A stretch of 39,400 nucleotides of DNA from Lachnospiraceae bacterium (GTDB taxonomy: Bacteria > Bacillota > Clostridia > Lachnospirales > Lachnospiraceae), in contig JAFVAO010000077.1 of the NCBI GenBank assembly GCA_017480445.1, positions 1 to 39,400 on the forward strand. The letters run 5' to 3'. The notes under the pieces are model-generated. The model was not told the origin of the DNA. It worked only from the letters and a program-made list of their open reading frames with translations, and ran no database searches. Positions 1-9,082 of the stretch are shown one piece after another (positions within the stretch are counted from its first letter, which is position 1; every line of letters starts with the position of its first letter). A program made the position numbers and the translations under genes.

Positions 1-1001
1 AGATGCGCGAAAACTATGAGGGAAATGTATTTTCCTGTATGGGATGCCGCTCGTTTCTTTCTCCCTGGAAGGATGAAAACGGCAATTATAAATGGGAAGG
101 ACGCTTCAATCAGGGCGTTGTCAGCCTGAATCTGCCGCAGATCGGCATCCTTGCAAAAGGGGACGAGGAGGCGTTTTGGAAGCTGCTTGATGAGCGGCTG
201 AATATCTGCTATGAAGCGCTGATGTGCAGACACAAAGCTCTGCTCGGCATCTCCTCGGACGTCAGCCCGATCCACTGGCAGTATGGGGCGATCGCGAGAT
301 TAAAAAAGGGAGAGAAGATCGACAAATATCTGCTGGGCGGTTATTCCACCATGTCGCTGGGGTACATCGGTCTGTATGAGCTGACTTATCTGATGAAGGG
401 CTGCAGTCACACCCAGCCGGAGGGCAAGGAATTCGCGCTGCGCGTCATGGATGCAATGAAAGATGCGGCGGCCAGATGGAAGGCGGAGACCGGCATTGGC
501 TTTTCCCTGTACGGCACGCCGGCGGAGTCTCTGTGCTACCGGTTCGCACGGATCGACCGGGAGAAATTCGGTGAGATCGAGAACGTGACGGACAAGGGGT
601 ACTACACCAATTCGTATCATGTGGATGTGCGGGAGCCCATCGACGCGTTTGCAAAATTTACATTTGAGAGCGAGTTTCAGAACAAGTCCCTCGGCGGCGC
701 GATCTCCTATGTGGAGATTCCCAACCTGATGCATAACACTGAGGCGATCGAGGAGCTGATCAAATTTATCTATGACAATATTCAGTACGGCGAGTTCAAC
801 ACCAAGTCTGACTATTGCCATGAGTGCGGTTATGACGGTGAGATTCTGCTCAATGAGAACAATGAGTGGGAATGTCCGCAGTGCCATAACAAAAACCACG
901 CGAAAATGAATGTGACCCGGCGTACCTGCGGCTATCTGGGCGAAAATTTCTGGAACACAGGCAAGACGAAGGAGATCCGATCACGCGTATTGCATCTGTA
1001 A
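1..1001 (+). CDS. nrdD: Anaerobic ribonucleoside-triphosphate reductase, C-terminal part (5' end outside window)
   Basis: This is the catalytic subunit of the class III, glycyl-radical ribonucleotide reductase, which makes dNTPs without oxygen. The reading frame is open to the left edge, so only about the last 332 residues are visible; the ATG at position 3 is internal, since family members are about 700 residues. Visible marks are a CMGCRSF segment near residue 12, a zinc-ribbon made of two Cys pairs (CHEC and CPQC, about residues 273-296) and the C-terminal RRTCGYLG glycyl-radical loop, with the radical Gly near visible residue 310, followed by a basic tail. The nrdG activase gene starts 30 bp downstream, the usual nrdD-nrdG order. 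Identification is firm; only the missing 5' part is uncertain. Confidence 0.96.
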   Translation, partial: MRENYEGNVFSCMGCRSFLSPWKDENGNYKWEGRFNQGVVSLNLPQIGILAKGDEEAFWKLLDERLNICYEALMCRHKALLGISSDVSPIHWQYGAIARLKKGEKIDKYLLGGYSTMSLGYIGLYELTYLMKGCSHTQPEGKEFALRVMDAMKDAAARWKAETGIGFSLYGTPAESLCYRFARIDREKFGEIENVTDKGYYTNSYHVDVREPIDAFAKFTFESEFQNKSLGGAISYVEIPNLMHNTEAIEELIKFIYDNIQYGEFNTKSDYCHECGYDGEILLNENNEWECPQCHNKNHAKMNVTRRTCGYLGENFWNTGKTKEIRSRVLHL

Positions 1002-1031
1002 AGTCGGCAGCACAAAGGGAGCCTGACAGAT

Positions 1032-1541
1032 ATGAATTACGCAAAGATCAAAAAGACAGATGTGGCAAATGGAAAGGGAATCCGGGTTTCCCTGTTCGTG
1101 AGCGGATGTACCAGAGGCTGCAAGGGCTGTTTTAACAGAGAGGCCTGGGATTTTGCCTGCGGTAAGCCGTGGGATGAGGTGGCGGAGCGGGAGCTGATGG
1201 AGGCTTTGGCGCCGGCATATATACGCGGGCTCTCTGTCCTGGGCGGAGAACCCTTTGAACCGCAAAATGCCGGGACGGTGGCGGAGATCATCGAGCATGT
1301 GCGGGCGCGTTTTCCGCAAAAGGATATCTGGTGCTACACCGGCGGCGTATATGAATCCGAACTGTGTGTACGCGAGAAGACGGAGCCTGCCGTGGCGCGC
1401 ATTCTGGACAATATCGATGTGCTGGTGGACGGTCCCTATATCGAGGAGCTGCGGAATCTGCGGCTGGAGTTTCGGGGCTCTGAGAACCAGCGGATACTGG
1501 ATCTGCGCAAACTACGCGGAAATGATAAAATTTTTCAATAA
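1032..1541 (+). CDS. nrdG: Anaerobic ribonucleotide reductase activating protein (radical SAM)
   Basis: NrdG is a small radical-SAM enzyme that uses a [4Fe-4S] cluster and S-adenosylmethionine to put the glycyl radical on NrdD. The 169-residue protein has the cluster motif C-x3-C-x2-C (CTRGCKGC) near residues 26-33 and the SAM-binding LGGEPFEP segment near residues 72-79. Length is normal for the family. It lies 30 bp after nrdD with a GGGAG ribosome site, so the two are almost certainly cotranscribed and cotranslated in similar amounts. Nothing in the sequence looks damaged. Confidence 0.95.
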   Translation: MNYAKIKKTDVANGKGIRVSLFVSGCTRGCKGCFNREAWDFACGKPWDEVAERELMEALAPAYIRGLSVLGGEPFEPQNAGTVAEIIEHVRARFPQKDIWCYTGGVYESELCVREKTEPAVARILDNIDVLVDGPYIEELRNLRLEFRGSENQRILDLRKLRGNDKIFQ

Positions 1542-1576
1542 GCATCTGTTCTGTGGTGGAACTGTTTTAGATGGTG

Positions 1577-1582
1577 TATAAT
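1577..1582 (+). promoter_or_regulatory. Possible -10 box ahead of the metal-ATPase pair
   Basis: A perfect TATAAT lies about 75 bp before the small membrane protein gene at 1658. The matching -35 position (around 1554-1559) is poor, so this may need an activator or be fortuitous. I saw no clear Fur-type palindrome in the 116-bp gap. Confidence 0.35.
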
Positions 1583-1657
1583 CAAAAAAAGCGTGTGTGG
1601 ACGGATCACGCGGGCTTACAGTCACAGAAGAAACAGGGAAACGGAAGGTGAGGACGG

Positions 1658-1906
1658 ATGAAGATTTTGGACAAACTCAACTCTAAGACAACCTGCATAT
1701 TTGCGGCAGGCGTACTGTTCGGCACGGCGGGGATCAAGATTCTGGCCAGCAAGGATGCAAAGAAGCTGTATACGCAGGTGACAGCCGCGGCGCTGCGGGG
1801 GAAGGATTGCCTGATGGAGACGGCGACCCGCATTCAGGAGAATGCGGAGGATATCTATGCAGAGGCACAGTTGATCAACGAGCAGAGAGCAGAAGTCGAG
1901 GAATGA
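1658..1906 (+). CDS. Small one-helix membrane protein, DUF6110-like, paired with a P1B ATPase
   Basis: An 82-residue protein with a basic start, one hydrophobic segment with small residues (FAAGVLFGTAGIKIL, about residues 14-28) and a helical, charged C-terminal half rich in Ala, Glu and Gln. There is no metal-binding Cys or His cluster. A GGTGAGGACGG ribosome-site region precedes the ATG. It ends 10 bp before the P-type ATPase gene. From memory it resembles the short DUF6110 family that accompanies heavy-metal ATPases in Clostridia, and it has the size and topology of the small membrane proteins of ferrosome (fez) clusters. The pairing is seen directly; the family name and ferrosome role are inference. 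Confidence 0.7.
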   Translation: MKILDKLNSKTTCIFAAGVLFGTAGIKILASKDAKKLYTQVTAAALRGKDCLMETATRIQENAEDIYAEAQLINEQRAEVEE

Positions 1907-1916
1907 GAGTCGGGCA

Positions 1917-4001
1917 ATGAAATTCAGAATTCAGCATGAGATCAAAGGGCGTATCCGCGTCCGGTTCGTCTGTAAAAGGATGAGCTGTGAGGAGGCGGAT
2001 ACGCTAAAATATTATATGGAGCAGCAAGCGTGTGTCATGTCGGTCAAGGTATATGAACTGACCGGGGATGCGGTGGTTGTCTATCGCGGAGAGCGGGAGA
2101 CGGTGCTTGCGCTTTTGCGGGATTATACAGATGCCGCTGTACAGGTGCCGGAACATTATCTGCAATGTTCCGGAAGAGCGCTGAACAATACATACCGCGA
2201 AAAGCTGATCCTGACGGTGGTCAGAAGAGCCGGGCGCAGATGGTTTCTGCCGGTCACGATCCGGCATGCGCTCACCGCGCTGCGGGCGTTGAAATATATC
2301 TGGCAGGGAGTTGTCACACTGGCTGCCGGCAAGCTGGAGGTGGCCGTGTTGGATGCGACAGCCATCGGCGTTTCGGTGGTCAGGGGAGACTATGATACGG
2401 CGGGTTCCGTGCTCTTTTTGTTAAAGATCGGAGAGATCCTGGAGGAGTGGACGCATAAGAAATCCGTGGGGGATCTGGCGCGCAGCATGGCGCTTGATGT
2501 GAGTAAGGTCTGGACAAAGCGCGGAACGCAGGAGCTGCTGGTGCCGGTGAGCGAGATTCAGCCGGAGGACCTGATTGTGGTGCGCATGGGCAATGTCATT
2601 CCCTTTGACGGAGAAGTTTTTGCAGGGGAGGGCATGGTGAATCAGGCATCGCTGACGGGCGAATCTCTTCCGGTCAGAAAAGTGGCGGGGAAGACGGTGT
2701 ACGCCGGCACTGTGCTGGACGAGGGCGAGGTGACAATCCGTGTGAAACAGGCCGGCGGCAGCAGTCGGTACGAGCGGATTGTGACCATGATCGAGGAGTC
2801 AGAGAAGCTCAAATCAAACATTGAAGGGAAGGCTGCCCATCTGGCGGATGCGCTGGTGCCGTACACGTTCCTGGGAACCGGTGCAGTGTACCTGCTCACG
2901 AGAAATGTGACCAAGGCGCTGGCTGTACTGATGGTGGATTTCTCCTGCGCGTTGAAGCTTGCGGTTCCGATCGCTGTCCTGTCGGCGATCCGGGAGGCGG
3001 GGCAGCATCATATGACGGTGAAGGGCGGCAAATACATGGAGGCGATTGCGGAGGCGGACACCATTCTCTTCGACAAGACAGGGACGCTGACTAAGGCACA
3101 GCCCACCGTGCGGGAGGTTATTTCTTTTAACGGCGAGTCGGAGGACGAACTGTTGCGTCTGGCAGCCTGTCTGGAGGAGCATTTTCCCCATTCTGTCGCT
3201 ACGGCGGTGGTGAATGAGGCGAGCAGACGGGGATTGGTGCACGACGAGATGCACTCCAAAGTCGAATATATCGTGGCACATGGCATTTCTACCACGGTGG
3301 ACGGTAAGTCTGTGGTGATCGGCAGCTATCACTTCGTGATGGAGGATGAAGAATGTCTCGTGCCGGAGGGGATGGAGAAGCGGTTCCGGCAGCTGCCGTT
3401 GGAATGCTCGCATCTGTATCTGGGGATTGACCGGAGACTGGCGGCGGTGCTCTGTATTGAGGATCCGCTGCGGGAGGAAGCGAGGGAGGTCATTGCAAAG
3501 CTCAAAGCGCTCGGCGTTGCGCAGGTCGTGATGATGACGGGGGACAGCGAGCGCACTGCCTGCTACATAGCAAAACAGGTCGGTGTGGATGCCTATTATT
3601 CCGAGGTGCTTCCGGAGGATAAAGCGGCCTTTGTGGAGCAGGCGAAGGCACAGGGACATAGGGTGATCATGATCGGCGATGGAATCAATGATTCCTTGGC
3701 GCTCTCCGCGGCGGACGTGGGGATTGCCATCGGCGACGGCGCGGAGATTGCGCGGGAGGTGTCGGATGTGACGATATCTGCGTTTGACCTGCACGAACTG
3801 GTGCTGCTCAGAGAATTGTCTCTGGCACTGATGAAACGGATCAGGCACAATTACCGGACCATCGTCGGGTTCAACGGCAGCCTCATTGCACTGGGCGTGG
3901 CCGGCGTTCTGCCGCCCACGACGACAGCGCTGCTGCACAATGTCTCGACGCTTTCCATCAGTCTGAAAAATATGCAAAATCTGATTTTAGAGTTGCCATA
4001 A
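1917..4001 (+). CDS. P1B-type heavy-metal-translocating ATPase, SCA transmembrane motif
   Basis: A 694-residue ion-pumping P-type ATPase. Family marks are the actuator TGES motif, the phosphorylation loop DKTGTLT (Asp near 386) and GDGIND near 587-592. The N-terminal ~70 residues look like a ferredoxin-fold metal-associated domain, but the usual CxxC is absent; a basic GRIRVRF segment sits there instead. The ion-selecting membrane motif is S343-C344-A345 (DFSCALKLAVP) rather than CPC, SPC or CPH, so copper or zinc specificity should not be assumed. These traits, with the small membrane protein just upstream, recall the P1B-6 ATPases of ferrosome iron-storage clusters. ATPase identity is firm; the iron assignment is an inference from memory. 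Confidence 0.93.
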   Translation: MKFRIQHEIKGRIRVRFVCKRMSCEEADTLKYYMEQQACVMSVKVYELTGDAVVVYRGERETVLALLRDYTDAAVQVPEHYLQCSGRALNNTYREKLILTVVRRAGRRWFLPVTIRHALTALRALKYIWQGVVTLAAGKLEVAVLDATAIGVSVVRGDYDTAGSVLFLLKIGEILEEWTHKKSVGDLARSMALDVSKVWTKRGTQELLVPVSEIQPEDLIVVRMGNVIPFDGEVFAGEGMVNQASLTGESLPVRKVAGKTVYAGTVLDEGEVTIRVKQAGGSSRYERIVTMIEESEKLKSNIEGKAAHLADALVPYTFLGTGAVYLLTRNVTKALAVLMVDFSCALKLAVPIAVLSAIREAGQHHMTVKGGKYMEAIAEADTILFDKTGTLTKAQPTVREVISFNGESEDELLRLAACLEEHFPHSVATAVVNEASRRGLVHDEMHSKVEYIVAHGISTTVDGKSVVIGSYHFVMEDEECLVPEGMEKRFRQLPLECSHLYLGIDRRLAAVLCIEDPLREEAREVIAKLKALGVAQVVMMTGDSERTACYIAKQVGVDAYYSEVLPEDKAAFVEQAKAQGHRVIMIGDGINDSLALSAADVGIAIGDGAEIAREVSDVTISAFDLHELVLLRELSLALMKRIRHNYRTIVGFNGSLIALGVAGVLPPTTTALLHNVSTLSISLKNMQNLILELP

Positions 4002-4050
4002 CCGAACCGATAGGTGTATCGTGATATCCGGTGAAATATTTCCTTGTCTT

Positions 4051-4080
4051 TTGACAGAAAAAATGATAAGATACAGATAG
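4051..4080 (+). promoter_or_regulatory. Probable enolase promoter region
   Basis: A perfect -35 hexamer TTGACA at 4051-4056 lies about 100 bp ahead of eno. The -10 box is not clear; candidates lie in the TGATAAGATACAGATAG stretch but none has both good sequence and 17-bp spacing. An alternative pair is TTGTCT (4044-4049) with TAAGAT (4067-4072). Confidence 0.4.
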
Positions 4081-4097
4081 TTTGTAAAACTAAATAA

Positions 4098-5459
<1,362 letters not shown>

Positions 5460-5491
5460 TCCGGATAGCAGAGATTTTCTAACGATCACAT

Positions 5492-5540
5492 AAAAAGCAT
5501 CCGCATGCGTATACTGAGAGATATGCTGCGGGTGCTTTTT
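5492..5540 (+). terminator. Rho-independent terminator of eno
   Basis: The arms AAAAAGCATCCGCA (5492-5505) and TGCGGGTGCTTTTT (5527-5540) pair over 14 positions with one G-T wobble and end in a T run. The flanking A and T runs could let it work in both directions. Confidence 0.85.
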
Positions 5541-5583
5541 GAACGTGTGGGAGTCAGGGGGCAGAAGATTGTTCGTAAGTTCC

Positions 5584-5737
5584 GATGCGGTAAAATGCAC
5601 ATATAATTATTCGGATGCGCAAAGCGCTCTGCTGAGCCCAATGCGTGAATCATTGGAACCATTGGCTTCCAATGATTCACTGGTCTCAGCTCCGCAGCGC
5701 AAACTCATAATTATATTGTGCATGTTTACCACATCTG
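5584..5737. repeat. Long imperfect inverted repeat (~70-bp arms) between eno and cls
   Basis: The 359-bp gap after eno contains a palindrome whose arms run from GATGCGGTAAAATGCACA (from 5584) to TGTGCATGTTTACCACATC-like sequence (to 5737). The inner arms TGAATCATTGGAA (5646-5658) and TTCCAATGATTCA (5667-5679) match perfectly around an 8-base loop, and the TATAATTAT/ATAATTATA and GCTGAG/CTCAGC blocks also pair. As RNA or single-stranded DNA it would fold into one long hairpin. It has no coding potential I trust. It could be a MITE-like or REP-like element, or a processed hairpin in the cls leader. Confidence 0.75.
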
Positions 5738-5818
5738 GTTTCTGAAAAGAACGATTGACACCCGGAATGACAGGGGACTGTATCGCATATAAAATGGGTA
5801 GGTAAGGGTTGGACAGAT

Positions 5819-7384
5819 ATGGGTGACACGGAGATTTTGACACTGAATAAGAGGAAAAAGACCGGCCTTTTGCGGATCATTTTCAGCAGAATGCTGGTGA
5901 TCATGATATTGATCCTGCTGCAGGTCGCGATGCTGGTGACGGTGTTCGGTTGGTTCCGGGAGTATCTGCCGCATTTTACAGTGGTGACGGAGCTGTTTTC
6001 GCTCGTCATGGTTCTGTATCTGTTTAACGCTCCGATGGATGCCTCGGCCAAGATTACATGGCTGTTTCTGATGTCGCTGACCCCAATCCCTGCATCTATT
6101 TTTCTCGCGTATACGCAGACGGACTTCGGTCATCGTCTGATCCAACGGAGAGTGGAGGAGCTGACGCAGGAGAATATGCATCGTATCCCGCAGGATGAGC
6201 GGATTCTGGAGACGCTTGCGGCGGAGCAAAACGGGACGGATGACCTGTGCAGATATGTGGCGGGCACAGGCTGTTATCCAGTGTTTGGCAACACGGAGGT
6301 GACCTATTATCCGCTCGGCGAGCAGAAGTTCGAGGCGGTTCTGGAGGAGATTGCGAAGGCGGAACAGTTTATTTTTTTGGAATATTTTATCGTGGAAGAG
6401 GGGTATATGTGGGGACGTATCCTAAAACTTCTGGCGGACAAGGCAAAGGAGGGCGTGGAGGTGCGCGTCATGTACGACGGCATGTGTGAGATTGCGCTGT
6501 TGCCGCACGACTATCCGAAGCGGCTGGCGGCGCTCGGAATACAGTGCAAGGCTTTTTCCACATTGATGCCATTTCTCTCCACCCATTACAATTACAGGGA
6601 TCACCGCCAGATTCTGGTGATCGACGGCAAGGTGGCGTTCACTGGCGGCGTGAACCTTGCGGATGAATACATCAATCATGTGCAGAAATTCGGGCACTGG
6701 AAGGATACGGCGGTACGCCTGAAGGGTGAGGCCGTGAACAGTTTTACATTGGTGTTCCTGCAGATGTGGAATATTGACGAAAAGAATCCGGTGTATGATC
6801 CTTACCTGAAGCGTAATGTGACCGCGATCCGGGCATCCGGCTATGTCATGCCCTACGCGGACTGTCCGCTGGACGGAGAGCGGGTGGGGGAGAGCGTGTA
6901 CATGGATATCCTGTACCGTGCCAATTCCTATGTGCACATCATGACACCTTACCTGATCCTGGACGGAGAACTGTTGACGGCACTGAAATATGCGGCGCAG
7001 CGGGGCGTGGATGTGAAACTGATTCTGCCCGGCATTCCGGACAAAATCTCGGCCTATGCGCTGGCGAAAACACATTATGCGGAGCTGGTGAAAGCCGGCG
7101 TACAGATTTACGAGTATACGCCGGGATTTGTGCACGCGAAGCTGTTTGTCAGTGATGATGCGAAGGCTGTGGTCGGAACCATCAACCTGGACTACAGGAG
7201 CTTATATCATCATTTTGAGTGTGCCACTTATCTGTACAAGACGGATTGCGTGGCGGATATAGAAGCGGATTATCAGACAACGCTGGAAAAGTGCCGTCAG
7301 GTGACGCTTGAAACGATCCGCAGGGAGAAGCTTTGGCTGAAGCTGCTTGGGCAGTTTATCAAGTTGATTGCGCCGATGATGTAA
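5819..7384 (+). CDS. Cardiolipin synthase-like phospholipase D family enzyme
   Basis: A 521-residue membrane protein that would condense phosphatidylglycerol to cardiolipin at the cytoplasmic membrane. Two to three hydrophobic segments lie in residues ~20-105 and two phospholipase-D catalytic regions follow. The second motif is canonical (HAKLFVSDD, H-x-K-x4-D). The first reads HRQILVID, so the expected Lys is Gln; I rechecked the codons (CAC CGC CAG). Size and architecture match the Cls family. The ribosome site is weak (GTAAGGG). It is bordered upstream by a long palindrome and downstream by a hairpin-rich repeat, so it is probably a single-gene unit. Whether the Gln substitution keeps synthase activity is uncertain. 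Confidence 0.9.
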   Translation: MGDTEILTLNKRKKTGLLRIIFSRMLVIMILILLQVAMLVTVFGWFREYLPHFTVVTELFSLVMVLYLFNAPMDASAKITWLFLMSLTPIPASIFLAYTQTDFGHRLIQRRVEELTQENMHRIPQDERILETLAAEQNGTDDLCRYVAGTGCYPVFGNTEVTYYPLGEQKFEAVLEEIAKAEQFIFLEYFIVEEGYMWGRILKLLADKAKEGVEVRVMYDGMCEIALLPHDYPKRLAALGIQCKAFSTLMPFLSTHYNYRDHRQILVIDGKVAFTGGVNLADEYINHVQKFGHWKDTAVRLKGEAVNSFTLVFLQMWNIDEKNPVYDPYLKRNVTAIRASGYVMPYADCPLDGERVGESVYMDILYRANSYVHIMTPYLILDGELLTALKYAAQRGVDVKLILPGIPDKISAYALAKTHYAELVKAGVQIYEYTPGFVHAKLFVSDDAKAVVGTINLDYRSLYHHFECATYLYKTDCVADIEADYQTTLEKCRQVTLETIRREKLWLKLLGQFIKLIAPMM

Positions 7385-7385
7385 C

Positions 7386-7613
7386 GCCCCAGTTCTGCCA
7401 TGCACGCAAAACACACAAAAAGGCTGCTTGCAGACTTTTTTGTGCTTGCGTGCATGAGGAGAGCGCCATTTTATGAGCAAAACGCGGCTGCGTAAGCAGA
7501 CGCAAAAGTGCGAAGCACGAGTTTTGCGAATGGCGCGACAGAACTGGGCAGGCGTAAGCAGACGCAAAAGTGCGAAGCACGAGTTTGGCGAATGGCGCGT
7601 CAGAACTGGGGAT
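7386..7613. repeat. Composite element: 62-bp direct repeats with stable mini-hairpins inside an outer inverted repeat
   Basis: Two 62-bp direct repeats (7490-7551 and 7552-7613) differ at only a few positions. Each contains GTGCGAAGCAC and GTAAGC units that form tiny GNRA-type hairpins. GCGCCATT...GCAAAAC (from 7463) also pairs with GTTTTGC...AATGGCGC in each repeat. The outermost CCCCAGTTCTG (near 7386) is the exact reverse complement of CAGAACTGGGG (near 7601). The whole block fills the gap between cls and the lipoprotein gene and looks like one interspersed element that has been internally duplicated. No credible gene lies in it. Confidence 0.75.
7401..7456 (+). terminator. Strong hairpin after the cls-like gene, probable terminator
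   Basis: CATGCACGCAA near 7401 pairs with TTGCGTGCATG near 7446-7456, and the inner arms CACAAAAAGGCTGC and GCAGACTTTTTTGTG also pair. The T run is inside the stem, so it would also work as a bidirectional or mid-stem terminator. Confidence 0.6.
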
Positions 7614-7659
7614 ACCAGTGCAGGTATTGCAATGCAAAGCGTTAAAAAGAGGAGTGCGT

Positions 7660-8523
7660 ATGAAAAAAAGAATGCTCTTATGTGGACTTGTTATGGTACT
7701 GGTGCTGTGCGGCTGCGGCAAGGTAAAGAGTGCAAAGGCTTTGTATAAGCAGGCAAAGTATACCCATGGAGCTTGCACGATGGTCTCCAAGAGCGAGACG
7801 GACGATCGGACCCAGGTGATGCTTCATGATACGCTGCAGGATTTTGACTATACGATGGTCAGTTCTATGAGCCAGATTACGATCGACGGAACGAATTTCG
7901 GCAGTGTGCCGGGCACGAAGGATGGCTTTACGGATGGACTGAAGAGGAAAGTGGTAGCCAATGTGGCGGACGGGTTGGCCTTTGCATGCAGCATGCAGGG
8001 TATGTACTATGAAGCAAACGGCTGGGACAACGCGGAACTGATTCTGGTAGTGTATGCGGAGAATGCAAGAGACGGTGAGACAGCGGCTGTGCAATGCGCC
8101 AAGCTGCTGCAGGAACAGAATCAGAAACACCGGCTCGACAATATGCTGATCTATGCGGTGGGAAATACAGAGGCGGAATTTTATAACAACGAGCATTACG
8201 GGAGTGTGAAGCTGCCGGACATGGTGTGGAGAACGCCGGAGATGGAGAGCGCCGATTATTATACGGAGATGGCACATATGCAGACAGACGGGCAGGCCAA
8301 TTTTCTCCGCATAGAGCATGGCACGTTTGCGGATACGGGAGCGGATCTGGATCGTGTGGTCTATGTGCTGGGGACGGACTACCCGACGGAAATGAATGCG
8401 CCGGTTACCTTTTACTATTTTTCATCATCCAAGGGACAGGAATATTATCTGTGTGATTTTAATTATTACGACGAAGATCATTACCACTATGCATGGTATA
8501 CGAATTACAGACAAGAGCAATAG
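7660..8523 (+). CDS. Hypothetical lipoprotein
   Basis: A 287-residue secreted lipoprotein of unknown function. The ATG at 7660 is chosen because AGAGGAG (7648-7654) precedes it and because it begins a clean signal peptide; an in-frame start at 7570 lies in the repeat element and adds 30 non-signal residues. The lipobox is L16-C17-G18-C19. The mature part is hydrophilic and rich in Tyr, Asp and Met with no domain I recognise. The next gene, 21 bp downstream, encodes a second small lipoprotein with the same LCGC lipobox, so they are probably cotranscribed and may act together at the outer face of the membrane. Confidence 0.8.
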   Translation: MKKRMLLCGLVMVLVLCGCGKVKSAKALYKQAKYTHGACTMVSKSETDDRTQVMLHDTLQDFDYTMVSSMSQITIDGTNFGSVPGTKDGFTDGLKRKVVANVADGLAFACSMQGMYYEANGWDNAELILVVYAENARDGETAAVQCAKLLQEQNQKHRLDNMLIYAVGNTEAEFYNNEHYGSVKLPDMVWRTPEMESADYYTEMAHMQTDGQANFLRIEHGTFADTGADLDRVVYVLGTDYPTEMNAPVTFYYFSSSKGQEYYLCDFNYYDEDHYHYAWYTNYRQEQ

Positions 8524-8544
8524 ACAGGCAAAGGAGGAGACGAC

Positions 8545-9078
8545 ATGAGGCGCGGGTTTTTCAGAAGATGCAGAAATATTGCAATGTGTGTGGTACTGGG
8601 GGCAGCGCTGTGCGGCTGCGGCGGCAACGGTTTGAGTAAGCAGGAGAAACTGGCGGTCGAGCCCGTGGTGGATGCGCTGAACCGGCAGACGGGAAATTTT
8701 ACGCTGTTGGACGACGTGTTGATTGTATACGGTACCAATGAGCAGAAGGAAGAGAAAATCTACGTGTTTGTAGAACACAACGGAGAGGAGACGAACGGAC
8801 ATGCGGGAGGCAGCGTAGCGATGTACTTTGAGACAACGTATCTGGGAGAATATACCGGAGATGCGCAGAGTAAGCTGGATCTGAAAGCTTTTGCGAACAG
8901 CGGTTTTTCCGATGAATACACCCGTACTCGCGTGGCCGCGGACTGTTACACTGCCTATCTGCAGGGAAATCTGTCCTCCCGGGATTCCTTTTTGAACCAA
9001 TCGCTTCTTGTGGAGAAGGAAAAGGTTGCGGAATACATTGAGCAGAAATACGGCAGAACCGTGCAGGTGAAGGAGTAG
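8545..9078 (+). CDS. Hypothetical small lipoprotein
   Basis: A 177-residue lipoprotein with a basic start (MRRGFFRRCR), a hydrophobic core and the lipobox L22-C23-G24-C25, followed by a Gly-rich linker. The remainder reads like a compact mixed alpha/beta domain, but I do not recognise the family. AAAGGAGG precedes the ATG at good spacing. It shares the unusual Cys at the -2 lipobox position with the upstream lipoprotein, which suggests related export signals. It is followed 4 bp later by the inositol-monophosphatase-family gene, so the three genes form a likely operon. Confidence 0.78.
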   Translation: MRRGFFRRCRNIAMCVVLGAALCGCGGNGLSKQEKLAVEPVVDALNRQTGNFTLLDDVLIVYGTNEQKEEKIYVFVEHNGEETNGHAGGSVAMYFETTYLGEYTGDAQSKLDLKAFANSGFSDEYTRTRVAADCYTAYLQGNLSSRDSFLNQSLLVEKEKVAEYIEQKYGRTVQVKE

Positions 9079-9082
9079 ACAG

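Noticed and set aside
2814-3977. Long minus-strand reading opposite the P-type ATPase gene
   Set aside because: The His/Arg/Gln-rich composition is typical of an antisense shadow, and the plus-strand gene has all ATPase motifs.
7473-7748. Short plus-strand reading through the 62-bp repeats into the lipoprotein gene
   Set aside because: It is out of frame with the lipoprotein and encodes the repeat element itself.
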